Assembly: GCA_965116355.1 (NCBI GenBank)
Contig: OZ220679.1
Location: 1,488,001 to 1,552,000, forward strand
DNA: 64,000 nucleotides
Source: UBA1127 sp965116355
Lineage (GTDB): Bacteria; Chloroflexota; Dehalococcoidia; Lucifugimonadales; UBA1127
Direction of reading: 5' to 3'
This document shows positions 8,531 to 16,999 of the stretch, piece after piece. The notes under the pieces were generated by a model, which was not told where the DNA came from, did not search any database, and was given only the letters and a program-made list of their open reading frames with translations. Position 1 is the first letter of the stretch, and each line of letters starts with the position of its first letter. The position numbers and the translations under genes were made by a program.

Positions 8531-9739
8531 ATGGTGCGCGTAATTCCCTTACTCTTTGCCTTCATCCTCGCCCTCGCCGCCTGCGACGGTGTCCTCGACC
8601 GCGTCGCGCCCCTCGAACCGGTGCCCGCCACCATCGAGCTCTCGCTCACCATCGCCGAGCCGCCCGCCGACCTGCCGCCCTACGACCGCGACGACTGGCG
8701 CCACTGGACGGACGACGATTCCGACTGCCAGGACACGCGGCAGGAGGTGCTCGTCGCCGAGAGCGCGTCGCAGATGGACTTCCGCGACGACCGCCGGTGC
8801 AGCGTCGAGTCGGGTCACTGGTTCGACCCCTACACCGGCCGCGTGCACAGGGACCCCGGCGGGCTTGACGTCGACCACCTGGTCCCGCTGGCCAACGCGC
8901 ACCGCTCCGGCGGGTGGGCGTGGTCGCCGCAGCGCAAGCGCGAGTTCGCCAACAGCCTGGGAGACCCCGCGCACCTCATCGCCGTCACCGCCGCCGCCAA
9001 CCGCGCGAAAGGCGCGAGGGGGCCGGAGGAGTGGCGCCCGCCGAGGACGTCCTACTGGTGCGCGTACGCCACGGCGTGGGCGCGGGTGAAGCGGACATGG
9101 AACCTGACGGCCACCCACGCGGAGGCGCTGGCGCTGCGAGAGATGCTCCAGACCTGCGACGGCCCCGTCAGCTTCGAGGCCACCGGCGACGGGCCCCTCG
9201 CGCCAACGACTGCCCCGCAGGCCGCTCCTGCGCCGACCCCGCTGCCCGCCGGCACGTACGCGACGTGCGCCGAGGCCGATGCGTCCGGCGAGCCCCGCGT
9301 CAAGGGCGCGCGGGGCGACGGCTGGGGGTTCCCCGCCGCGCTGCTGCCCAACTCCCGCGACGGCGACGGTGACGGCGTCGTCTGCGAGGCCCCACTCCCT
9401 GCCGCAGAGCAGCCTACCCCGACGCCCGCGGCCATTGAGCCATCGCCCACCGCGACGCCTGCGCCCTCGGCCACGCCAACGGCGACACCCGCGCCCACGG
9501 CGACGCCCCCAGCTACACCTACAGCCGCGCCCGCGCCAACCGCCACGCCTACGCCCGCGCCCGCTCCGACGCCCACCGTTGCGCCCGACGGCCAGCGCAC
9601 CTATGCTTCCTGCGACGACGCCGAGGCCGCAGGCGAGCCGCGCGTACAGGGGTCGAACGGCCCCGGTCGCGGCTTCCCGGCGGAGCTGGTGCCGAGCGCC
9701 CGTGACGGCGACGGCGATGGCGTCGTGTGCGAAAGGTAG
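8531..9739 (+). CDS. Secreted HNH-type nuclease lipoprotein with two Excalibur domains
   Basis: 402 residues. A signal peptide with lipobox LAAC (Cys18) predicts export and lipid anchoring. Residues ~85-210 resemble the GmrSD C-terminal/DUF1524 HNH fold: GLDVDHLVPLANAH with His116, then HLIAVTAAANRAKG and PEEW. After a linker there is an Excalibur calcium-binding domain at about 248-291 with DGDGDGVVCE. A long Pro/Ala/Thr spacer follows, then a second, very similar Excalibur domain at about 358-401. Extracellular HNH-Excalibur proteins are thought to act on DNA outside the cell, for nutrition or competition; that role is inferred. Its stop (TAG) directly abuts the next gene's GTG. It has no homology to a restriction partner nearby. 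Confidence 0.85.
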   Translation: MVRVIPLLFAFILALAACDGVLDRVAPLEPVPATIELSLTIAEPPADLPPYDRDDWRHWTDDDSDCQDTRQEVLVAESASQMDFRDDRRCSVESGHWFDPYTGRVHRDPGGLDVDHLVPLANAHRSGGWAWSPQRKREFANSLGDPAHLIAVTAAANRAKGARGPEEWRPPRTSYWCAYATAWARVKRTWNLTATHAEALALREMLQTCDGPVSFEATGDGPLAPTTAPQAAPAPTPLPAGTYATCAEADASGEPRVKGARGDGWGFPAALLPNSRDGDGDGVVCEAPLPAAEQPTPTPAAIEPSPTATPAPSATPTATPAPTATPPATPTAAPAPTATPTPAPAPTPTVAPDGQRTYASCDDAEAAGEPRVQGSNGPGRGFPAELVPSARDGDGDGVVCER

Positions 9740-10642
9740 GTGATCGTGGTGGACATCAACAGCGGCAGGATCGTCACCGTGACGGCCGCGGACGCCGGCA
9801 TTGAGTACTTCTACTATGAGCTGGGCGACCCCTCGGGCGAGCCCGTCGTCTTCCTGCACACGGGCGGCGCGGGCACCAGCGCCTACCAGTGCTGGCGGTT
9901 GAACCTGGACGCCGTCGCGGAGGCCGGCTACCGCGTCATCGCGCCGGACAACCCCGGCTTCGGCCGCACCTCGCCCGGCAACCCCGTCGAGGGCCTCCGC
10001 GCCTTCCTCGACGCCCTCGGCATCGACCGCGCGCACCTCGTCGGCAACTCCGGCGGCGGCATGACGGCCACCAACTTCTCCGGCCGCTACCCGGACCGCG
10101 TCCGCAGCCTCACCCTGAGCGGCGGAGAGCCCCGCCTCGACACCGAGGCGACGCGCCCCATCGTCCCCAAGCTCGGCCAGACCACGCGCATGGACTTCGC
10201 CCGGGCGATGATGGCCAAGCCGGAGCTCACCTTCGGCGACATGCGCAACGCCACCGCCGACTTCTTCTACGACCGCAACCACCCCGAGATCGACGCGACG
10301 ACGCAGCTACGCCTCGACTCGCTCGCAGACCCGGAGCTGCTGCGGCGCACGCGGGAGGAGGCCATCGGGCAGATCGCCCGGGGCCGCGCCGCGACGCCCG
10401 ACGAGGTCTACGCCGCCATCTCGGCACCCACGTACCTGCTCCACGGCCGCGACGAGCCCTGGTTCTACAGCAGGGAGGACGAGCCAGTCCTCATCGACGC
10501 GGCCATCAAGGTGGTCTTCGCCGTCCGCGACTGCCGCTGCACGCTGCTGCCCCACTGCGGCCACTGGCCCCAGCTGGAGAAGGCGGAGGAGTACAACCAG
10601 CTTCTGCTCGGCTTCCTGCGTGACGTCTCACGCCGAAGCTAG
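9740..10642 (+). CDS. Alpha/beta-fold hydrolase
   Basis: A 300-residue alpha/beta hydrolase starting with GTG at 9740, immediately after the stop of the nuclease gene (GTGs at 9746 and 9749 are alternatives). The oxyanion-hole segment FLHTGG is at about 38-43. The nucleophile elbow GNSGGG has Ser104. The terminal catalytic His is in LLPHCGHWPQ near residue 280. The overall pattern resembles C-C bond hydrolases (MhpC/BphD-like) and haloalkane-type hydrolases, but the substrate cannot be deduced. It converges with the membrane-protein gene downstream, with the 3' ends overlapping by 4 nt. Confidence 0.85.
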   Translation: MIVVDINSGRIVTVTAADAGIEYFYYELGDPSGEPVVFLHTGGAGTSAYQCWRLNLDAVAEAGYRVIAPDNPGFGRTSPGNPVEGLRAFLDALGIDRAHLVGNSGGGMTATNFSGRYPDRVRSLTLSGGEPRLDTEATRPIVPKLGQTTRMDFARAMMAKPELTFGDMRNATADFFYDRNHPEIDATTQLRLDSLADPELLRRTREEAIGQIARGRAATPDEVYAAISAPTYLLHGRDEPWFYSREDEPVLIDAAIKVVFAVRDCRCTLLPHCGHWPQLEKAEEYNQLLLGFLRDVSRRS

Positions 10643-12723
10643 GAAGAGGGAGGCCGATCCTGCCCGCCGTCCGCGTCTTCGGTGGGCGGCGCGTCCTCTG
10701 CCGAGGGCTCCTGTGGCGTCTCATCGGGCTCGTCAGGCGCTTCCTCGGCCTGCGGTGAGTCGGCGGCCGTTTCCTCCGGTTCGTCCGTTGCAGCCTCGCC
10801 TCCCGTTTCAGCATCCGCTTCCTCTGACGCGGCCCCGCTGTCCTCGACGGGAGCCGCCTCGTCCTGCGTAGCGTCCGCCTGCGCCTCGCCCTCATCTGCG
10901 GGCGCTCCTCCGTCCTCCGGCGGCGCCCGCGCAGGCACACGCCGGCAGAGCGCGATGCCGCCCGCGACGCCCGCCGCGCCCAGCACGACCAGCAGCAGCG
11001 ACCGCAGCCGTATGCCGCCGATGACGTCGTCGGTCGCGTCGGTGGCCATATCCAGCAGCTTGGTGGTCAGGATGCGCTCCGTGGCGTCCTCCGCGGCCAT
11101 CGCCTCGGCGCGCGCGTCCTCCAGTGGGCCGCTCGACACCGCGCCGTAGAGCGGCCCGGCGATGATGAGGGCTGTGAGCGCGGCGAAGGCCAGCGCGCCG
11201 CCCGCCCAGCCGAGCCGCTCTCCCCAGGAGCGGCCGCCGATGAATCCGGCCCCGGCCACCATCCCCACGGAGAGCAGGGACACCACCACGGTGAGGATGC
11301 GGAAGATGCCCACCGCTCCCCGTGCCGCGTCCAGCGCATCGGGGTCGTCAACCAGCTCCCGCAGGTCCTCTTCCGTCCACGTCCAGCCCTCCTGGAAACC
11401 CTCGCGCATCGTATCAAGCGCGTCCGGAAGGCCCTCGTCCTGCTCCGCCAGCGCCTCGCGGATGTCCTCCTCGTCGATGGTGATGCCGTCGCGCATCGCC
11501 TCCCGCAGGTCGATGATCATCTCGCCCGCCTCGGTGCCCAGCGTCTCCTCCAGCAGGTCCGCCTCCGTGAAGGTGAACTCGTCCGGCGTCATCTCGTGCA
11601 CCGGCCCCGACAGTGTCGCCTCGACGTCGATGCCGACGGCCCACAGGAAGTCGGCGGCGGTGAACCCCGGCGGGACGCATAGGTCGACGAACCGGTCCCG
11701 CGCGAGCTGCCGCAGCTGCTCGGGCGTGCACGGCGGCACGGCGGCCAGCAGCGCCGCGTACTTGTCGTGCACCGTCTCCGAGAGGGCGGATATGGCCTCA
11801 TTGGTGCGGTCCACCAGCGGCACGGTCACGCTGAAGGCGTCGGTGCGGGCCGAGAGGTAGGGGATGATGTCCGTCTCCAGGCGGCGTGCCTCAAACCGCA
11901 GCCACTCCGGCGTGACCGCCGTGTTGACGGCGTCCCGGATCTCCTGCCGCGTCACCAGGACGTTCAGCGGCATGACGACGTCCGCCGTGACGTGCTCGTC
12001 CAGCGCCGGCTCCAGGACCTCCCGCCGCAGGTAACCCTCCAGGTCCGCGTCCTTCATCACCTGCGACAGCTCCCGCTCCAGCGCGGCGGTGCGCTCCGAG
12101 AAGCTGAAGGTGAATTCGAAGGTGTCCGCTTTGCCGACGAGGTACGCAGCCAGCGCGTCGACCGCCACCGACTGCTGCGAGCGAACGTGCTCCGGCGTGA
12201 CCACCCGTTCGGCGGCGGCCACCGTGTCGTCCTTGGTCAGCGTGATGCCCAGGGGCAGCTCCCGCTCCTCACCGATGCGCTTCTCGACGGCCTCCGGCAC
12301 CTCCTCGGCAAAGAGCGCCTCGTGCAGGTCGACGCGGTCGAGGAGGCTGGCGGACGCGCTCTCCGCCGAGTCCGCCCGCTCGTCCAGCGCCACGTTCAGG
12401 GTGAAGGCGTCGGTGTCGCCCAGCAGGTACGGCCCCGCGCTGTCGATGGCCGCCTCCACCTGCTCCTGCAGCCAGTCCGGCGGCAGCGCGTCCCGCACGC
12501 TCGACACGATGTCGTCCGCCTGCAGGTCGACGCCCGACGGGAGATCATCGCCCGACTCGAGCGCGTCGCGGGCGGTGGTGGCGAGGAGGTCGTCGTAGAG
12601 GAAGTCGTAGACCTCGGCCTCGCGCAGCCGCTCCTTGTAGAAGTCGGGTGAGAGCAGCGTGCCGCAGGCCTGCGACGTCAGCAGAGTCAGCAGCAGCATC
12701 GGCGCGAGCAAGAGCCCGACCAC
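10639..12723 (-). CDS. Large membrane protein with three tandem ~150-residue repeats and acidic tail
   Basis: About 694 residues; the first usable start is the GTG at 12723. The N-terminus is a hydrophobic segment ending LLTSQACG. The exterior part holds three diverged copies of one domain. Each contains xPxWL/xPEHV, then ...YLLGDTDAF / YLVGKADTF / YLSARTDAF, a hydrophobic strand, and a DER/SER/VDR motif. A region with four cysteines and LLEETLGTEAGEMI follows. Two membrane helices near residues 470-540 and one near 585 come next. The last ~100 residues are extremely Glu/Ala/Asp/Pro-rich. I do not recognise the family. It looks like a cell-envelope protein with a long outside domain. The coding signal is strong, but the function is unknown. 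Confidence 0.8.
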   Translation of the reverse strand: MVGLLLAPMLLLTLLTSQACGTLLSPDFYKERLREAEVYDFLYDDLLATTARDALESGDDLPSGVDLQADDIVSSVRDALPPDWLQEQVEAAIDSAGPYLLGDTDAFTLNVALDERADSAESASASLLDRVDLHEALFAEEVPEAVEKRIGEERELPLGITLTKDDTVAAAERVVTPEHVRSQQSVAVDALAAYLVGKADTFEFTFSFSERTAALERELSQVMKDADLEGYLRREVLEPALDEHVTADVVMPLNVLVTRQEIRDAVNTAVTPEWLRFEARRLETDIIPYLSARTDAFSVTVPLVDRTNEAISALSETVHDKYAALLAAVPPCTPEQLRQLARDRFVDLCVPPGFTAADFLWAVGIDVEATLSGPVHEMTPDEFTFTEADLLEETLGTEAGEMIIDLREAMRDGITIDEEDIREALAEQDEGLPDALDTMREGFQEGWTWTEEDLRELVDDPDALDAARGAVGIFRILTVVVSLLSVGMVAGAGFIGGRSWGERLGWAGGALAFAALTALIIAGPLYGAVSSGPLEDARAEAMAAEDATERILTTKLLDMATDATDDVIGGIRLRSLLLVVLGAAGVAGGIALCRRVPARAPPEDGGAPADEGEAQADATQDEAAPVEDSGAASEEADAETGGEAATDEPEETAADSPQAEEAPDEPDETPQEPSAEDAPPTEDADGGQDRPPSS

Positions 12724-12848
12724 CGCCGCTATCGCCCATCGCTTCGCGATATTCCACCTCGAGTGCCCGCACCCCGGTGCGGGAGACGAATGTGCCTAGT
12801 GGTAAAGGCAATCGTAGTGTAAGTCAAGTTGCACCAACCGCCGCCGTG

Positions 12849-12854
12849 TAGAAT
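12849..12854 (+). promoter_or_regulatory. Candidate -10 box for mutS2
   Basis: TAGAAT, 17 nt before the preferred GTG start at 12872 and just ahead of a GGGAGGG ribosome-binding site. No good -35 box was found. Confidence 0.35.
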
Positions 12855-12871
12855 GAGTGGCGGGAGGGACG

Positions 12872-15439
12872 GTGGACACCGCGGATTCGCAACCTACGGG
12901 CGACGGCCTCGCGTCAAGCGGCGCGGTGGGCGGCCTGCGCAACCGATCGCTGGCGCTGCTGGAGTTTCCGGCGGTGCTGGAGCAGCTCGCATCGCACGCG
13001 GGCTTCGTGCTCGGCCGCCGCGAGGCCCTCGCCCTCACGCCCTCCGCCGACGCCGTGACCGTCGCCGAGCGCCAGCGCGAGACGGCCGAGGCGCGCCTCT
13101 TCCTGGAGACCGGCGGCGTCATGGAGTTCGGCGAGGCCGGCGACGTCTCCGTCGAGGTGCAGCGCGCCGCCAAGGGCGGCATCCTGACGGGCATCGAGCT
13201 TCGCGCCGTCGCCGAGACCCTCCGCGCGGGCCGCCTGGCCCGCGGCGCCTTCCTGCGCCGCGATAGCGCCTGCCCGGCCCTCGCGGCCATGGCCCGCCGG
13301 ATCCCGGACATGGACGCCCGGGAGGCCGCCATCTTCCGCGCCATCGGGGTCGACGGGCAGGTGGAGGACGCGGCGTCGCCAACGCTGCGCGAGCTTCGGT
13401 CGCAGGCGCGCGTCGCCTACGGGCGGCTGGAGGACACGCTGCAGCGCCTCGTCCGTTCGGACCGCACCAGGCGCGTGCTGCAGGAGCCGCTGGTGACCGA
13501 GCGCAACGGGCGCCTCGTCGTCCCGGTGCGCGTCGAAATGCGCGGCCGCATGCCCGGCCTGGTCCACGACGTCTCCGGCAGCGGCGAGACCATCTTCGTC
13601 GAGCCCCTCGCCGCCGTCTCCCTCGGCAACCAGTGGCGCGAGCTCAAGCTGGCCGAGACCCGCGAGGAGGAGCGCGTCCTCCGCGAGCTCTCGCTGTCCA
13701 TCGGCGACTACGCAGACGAGGTCGACCTGACGCAGGGCCTCCTCGCCCGCCTCGACGCCGCGCTGGCCAAGGGCCGCTACGCCCTCGCCCTGAGCGCCCA
13801 CCCGGCCGCCACCGCAGACGAGGGCCTGCAGGACGTGCGCCTTGCCGGCGCGCGGCACCCGCTGCTGCGGGGCCACGTCGTGCCGCTCTCGCTGGAGCTG
13901 GGCCACGTTGGGGGACAACCCGTTCGGCCTGACAGTGTCCAGAGCTCGGCGAAGGAGCTTGTCGAAGGCCCAAACGAACCGGCTTCAGAGCAGCGCATAA
14001 TGCTCATCACGGGCCCCAACGGCGGCGGCAAGACCGTCGCCCTCAAGACCCTCGGCCTCCTCGCCCTCATGCACCAGGCGGGCCTGCAGACGCCCGCCGA
14101 GCCCGGCACTGTCCTCCCCATCTTCGACGCCGTCTACGCCGACATCGGCGACCAGCAGAGCATCGAGCAGTCGCTGTCCACCTTCACCTCGCACATGACC
14201 AGCGTCCGAGGCATCCTCTCGCAGGCGACGCCCCGCTCCCTCGCCCTCATGGACGAGCTCGGCTCCAGCACGGACCCGGAGGAGGGCGCGGCCCTCGCCG
14301 AGGCGGTGCTCCAGAGCCTGCTCGACATCGGCGTGACGACCATCGCGACGACTCACCTGCGCCGCGTCGCCGCCTTCGTGCAGGAGACGCCGGGCATGGT
14401 GAACGCCAGCGTGGAGCTCGACCCGGAGACCTTTGCGCCCACGTACGGGCTGACCATCGGGCTGCCGGGCCGCAGCTACGCGCTGACCATCGCCGAGCGC
14501 GTCGGCCTGCCCCACGGCGTCGTCGAGCGCGCCCAGGGGATGCTCTCGCCCGGTCACCACCGCGTCGAGGAGCTGCTCACCGAGGTCGTCGAGGAGCGGC
14601 AGGCGGCCGCCGACGTGCGCGCAGAGAGCGAGGCGGCCCTCGCGGAGGCGCAGGAGGTGCGGCGGCAGGCGGAGGCCGAGCTGGAGCGGCTGCGGGAGCT
14701 GCGCGTCGAGCAGATGGAGAACGCCCGCCACGACCTGCAGGCGCAGGCAGAGGATCTCATGGGGCGGCTCAAGGCGGCCGAGCGCGCGCTGGTGAACACG
14801 CCCGAGGCCCCTCGGACCGAGGCCATCGCGGAGGTGCAGCAGGCCGTCGCGTCCGTGCAGAGCGTCCGGCGGGGCCTCCGCGCCCCCCGGTGGCGCCCGA
14901 AGCGCGAGGACCGCGCCGAGTGGCTGCACAGCCTTGGCCCCGGCGACACCGTGCGCGTTCGCGGCTTCCCCGGCGCCGCGCAGGTCATGGCCGCACCGGA
15001 CGAGCGCGGCATGGTGGAGGTGGCCGTCGGCGTGCTGCGGGCGCAGGTACCCCTCGACCACGTCCTGCACCGCGACCCGGCCGCCGCACAGGCCGCGGCG
15101 GCACCTACGAAGCGGAGATACACGAAGAAGGGCCCGTCCATGCCCGCGCCCGAGCCCGTCGGCGAGCCGCCGGCAGCCATGACCGCGCTCCAGCAGCTCC
15201 CCGCCGCCCAGCTCGACCTGCGCGGCATGCGCGTCGACGAGGCCCTTGACCGCCTCCCGCCCTTCCTCGACCGCGCGCTGCAGGACGGCCACGCCCGGGT
15301 GCGCGTCGTCCACGGCATCGGTACCGGCGCCCTCCGCGCCGCCGTCCGCGACTGGCTGCATTCCTCGACCATGGTCAGCCGCTGGCAACCCGCGGAGGGC
15401 CGCACCGCAGAAGGCGCCACAGACGTGGACCTGGCGTAG
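12872..15439 (+). CDS. mutS2: Endonuclease MutS2 (ribosome-rescue/anti-recombination ATPase)
   Basis: MutS2 shares the MutS core and ATPase but lacks the mismatch-binding N-terminus. It has a C-terminal Smr domain and is linked to splitting collided ribosomes and to suppressing recombination. The preferred start is GTG at 12872, with GGGAGGG just upstream; a GTG at 12857 is an alternative. The Walker A motif GPNGGGKT is at residues 381-388. MDELGSSTDPEEGAAL is the Walker B region. A long coiled coil (EERQAAADVRAESEAAL onward) spans about 560-660. The Smr domain, with LDLRGMRVDEAL and HGIGTGAL, covers about 780-855. Odd feature: residues ~348-376, just before Walker A, contain an in-frame family A repeat absent from typical MutS2. 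Length is 855 versus about 785 usually. Confidence 0.95.
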   Translation: MDTADSQPTGDGLASSGAVGGLRNRSLALLEFPAVLEQLASHAGFVLGRREALALTPSADAVTVAERQRETAEARLFLETGGVMEFGEAGDVSVEVQRAAKGGILTGIELRAVAETLRAGRLARGAFLRRDSACPALAAMARRIPDMDAREAAIFRAIGVDGQVEDAASPTLRELRSQARVAYGRLEDTLQRLVRSDRTRRVLQEPLVTERNGRLVVPVRVEMRGRMPGLVHDVSGSGETIFVEPLAAVSLGNQWRELKLAETREEERVLRELSLSIGDYADEVDLTQGLLARLDAALAKGRYALALSAHPAATADEGLQDVRLAGARHPLLRGHVVPLSLELGHVGGQPVRPDSVQSSAKELVEGPNEPASEQRIMLITGPNGGGKTVALKTLGLLALMHQAGLQTPAEPGTVLPIFDAVYADIGDQQSIEQSLSTFTSHMTSVRGILSQATPRSLALMDELGSSTDPEEGAALAEAVLQSLLDIGVTTIATTHLRRVAAFVQETPGMVNASVELDPETFAPTYGLTIGLPGRSYALTIAERVGLPHGVVERAQGMLSPGHHRVEELLTEVVEERQAAADVRAESEAALAEAQEVRRQAEAELERLRELRVEQMENARHDLQAQAEDLMGRLKAAERALVNTPEAPRTEAIAEVQQAVASVQSVRRGLRAPRWRPKREDRAEWLHSLGPGDTVRVRGFPGAAQVMAAPDERGMVEVAVGVLRAQVPLDHVLHRDPAAAQAAAAPTKRRYTKKGPSMPAPEPVGEPPAAMTALQQLPAAQLDLRGMRVDEALDRLPPFLDRALQDGHARVRVVHGIGTGALRAAVRDWLHSSTMVSRWQPAEGRTAEGATDVDLA
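13921..13971. repeat. Family A repeat inside the mutS2 reading frame
   Basis: GTTCGGCCTGACAGTGTCC...GCTTGTCGAAGGCC is a diverged copy of the intergenic family A element. It is read in frame as RPDSVQSSAKELVEGP. Compare RPDRVLSLPKELVEG, which the copy before rsmA would encode. Its length is 51 nt, a multiple of three, and it adds no stop. Confidence 0.75.
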
Positions 15440-15458
15440 GGGGTGGGCGCCCACCGCT

Positions 15459-15505
15459 CGCCCTGACCCCGTCCTGAGCTTGCCGAAGGGGCCATTCGAA
15501 GGGCG
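15459..15505. repeat. Family A short inverted repeat, between mutS2 and ridA
   Basis: CGCCCTGACC...CTGAGCTTGCCGAAGG...TTCGAAGGGCG, sitting in the 84-nt gap between two convergent genes. A 3'-end role as a transcript-stabilising or terminating hairpin is possible, but there is no U-tract. Confidence 0.8.
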
Positions 15506-15523
15506 CCCCGAACGGCCCGCCCC

Positions 15524-15907
15524 CTACCCCACGTACGCGATCGCCTCGATCTCTATCAGGAACTCCGGCCGCGCCAGCCGCGAGATCACCAGCAACGTCG
15601 ACGCCGGCGGGTCTGTCTCGAAGTGGCGGAGGCGCGCCGCGCGAGTCGCCTGGATGCAATCCTCGTTCACCACGTACGTCGTCGTCTTGACCACGTCCTT
15701 GAACGTCGCGCCGGCGTGGGCGAGGGCCGTTGCCATGTTCTGGTACACCTGCTCCGCCTGCGCCTCCGCGTCGCCCTCGCCGACGACCGAGCCGTCGGGC
15801 GCGACGGACACCTGCCCCGCGATGTACACGGTGTCCCCCGCCTTCACCACGTGCGAGTACCCCGTGGGCGTGTGCATGCTTGCCGGGTTGGCGTGCTCCT
15901 TGGGCAT
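15524..15907 (-). CDS. RidA family (YjgF/YER057c/UK114) protein
   Basis: 127 residues from the ATG at 15907, with GAGGAG upstream. RidA proteins hydrolyse reactive enamine/imine intermediates; some members have other small-molecule roles. Visible family features are the opening ...YSHVVKAGDTVYIAGQV, the repeated GxxAEAQAEQVYQNM helix, TTYVVNEDC, and the late RLARPEFLIEIEAIA strand with the conserved Arg and Glu around the active site. The length is typical. It diverges from the AIR-synthase-like gene across an 84-nt gap. Confidence 0.9.
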   Translation of the reverse strand: MPKEHANPASMHTPTGYSHVVKAGDTVYIAGQVSVAPDGSVVGEGDAEAQAEQVYQNMATALAHAGATFKDVVKTTTYVVNEDCIQATRAARLRHFETDPPASTLLVISRLARPEFLIEIEAIAYVG

Positions 15908-15943
15908 GGCGATCCTCCTCAGTGCGTTTCGGCTGACGCTGGT

Positions 15944-15949
15944 ATTATA
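15944..15949 (-). promoter_or_regulatory. -10 box of the ridA-like gene
   Basis: TATAAT on the minus strand, 36 nt upstream of the ATG. A weak TTGCGC lies 15 nt further upstream. The leader carries a clear GAGGAG ribosome-binding site. Confidence 0.5.
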
Positions 15950-15991
15950 GCCGCATAGCTCCGGGCGCAACCCGCGCCCGCTGGAGGCGAT

Positions 15992-16999
15992 GTGGACGCA
16001 GGCAAACTCCCCGTGGACCTGCTGGCCCGGCTGCTGTCGGGCACGGCCCAGCCCGACCCGCGCGTGCTGCAGGGCCCCGGCGTCGGCGCCGACGCCGCCG
16101 TCATCGACGTGGGCGGCCGTCTCCTCATCGCCAAGGCCGACCCCGTTACCTTCGCGACGGACCGCATCGGCTGGTACGCCGTGCAGGTGAACGCCAACGA
16201 CATCGCCTGCATGGGCGGCACGCCGAGGTGGTTCCTCGCGACGGTGCTCCTGCCCGAGGGCGCGCCCGAGTCCCTCGCCGTCTCCGTCCACGAGCAGATC
16301 ACGGCCGCCTGCGACGCCCTCGGCGTGGCGCTGGTGGGCGGCCACACGGAGGTCACCTACGGCCTGACGCGCCCCATCGTCTCCGGGCAGATGCTCGGCG
16401 AGGCCACGCGCGACACTGTTGTCTGGCCTGGCGGCGCCCGCCCCGGCGACGTCCTTATCCTCACGCAGGGCATCGCCATCGAGGGAACGTCCGTCCTCGC
16501 CCACGAAGCCGCCGCCGCCCTCCTTGCCGCGGGCATGACGCGGGCCGAGGTCTCCGCCGCCGCGGCGCTGCTCGACGCCCCCGGCATCAGCGTCGTCCGA
16601 GCCTCCCGCGCCGCCGCCAAGGCCGGCGTCACCGCCATGCACGACCCGACCGAGGGCGGCCTCGCGACGGGCCTCGCGGAGCTCGCGGCCGCGGCGAAAG
16701 CCGGGCTCGAGGTAGACGCGGACGCCATACGCGTCCTGCCGGAGACGGGCGCCGTCTGCCGCGCCCTGTCCCTCGACCCGCTCGGCCTGCTGGCGTCGGG
16801 GTCGTTGCTCGCGGCCGCCGCCCCCGAGCGCGCCGGCGCGGTGCTCGACGCCCTTACCGAGGCGGGCATCGCCGCCGCCGTCATCGGCCGCATCACCGAG
16901 GCCTCGGCGGGGCTCCGCCTGCGCACGGCCGACGGCATCCGCGACCTGCCCGGCTTCCCCCGCGACGAGCTTGCGCGCTACCTGAGTCAGGCCTCCTGA
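15992..16999 (+). CDS. AIR synthase-like (PurM/SelD/HypE superfamily) protein
   Basis: 335 residues, GTG start at 15992 with CTGGAGG just upstream. The PurM-like ATP-binding fold is shown by GVGADAAVIDVGG near residue 30, KADPVTFATDRIGWYAVQVNANDIACMGG at 45-75, and GGHTEVT at about 115. The C-terminal AIRS_C domain contains MHDPTEGGLATGLAEL at about 210-225 and LASGSLL. It lacks the HypE C-terminal cysteine motif and the SelD Cys/Sec N-terminus. It therefore belongs to the uncharacterised HypE-like 'AIR synthase-related' group, and the substrate is unknown. It shares TGATG with the downstream transporter gene. Confidence 0.85.
   Translation: MDAGKLPVDLLARLLSGTAQPDPRVLQGPGVGADAAVIDVGGRLLIAKADPVTFATDRIGWYAVQVNANDIACMGGTPRWFLATVLLPEGAPESLAVSVHEQITAACDALGVALVGGHTEVTYGLTRPIVSGQMLGEATRDTVVWPGGARPGDVLILTQGIAIEGTSVLAHEAAAALLAAGMTRAEVSAAAALLDAPGISVVRASRAAAKAGVTAMHDPTEGGLATGLAELAAAAKAGLEVDADAIRVLPETGAVCRALSLDPLGLLASGSLLAAAAPERAGAVLDALTEAGIAAAVIGRITEASAGLRLRTADGIRDLPGFPRDELARYLSQAS

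Noticed and set aside
15992..16999. Selenophosphate synthetase or HypE assignment for the AIR-synthase-like gene
   Set aside because: No SelD active-site Cys/Sec region and no HypE C-terminal cysteine, so only the superfamily is supported.
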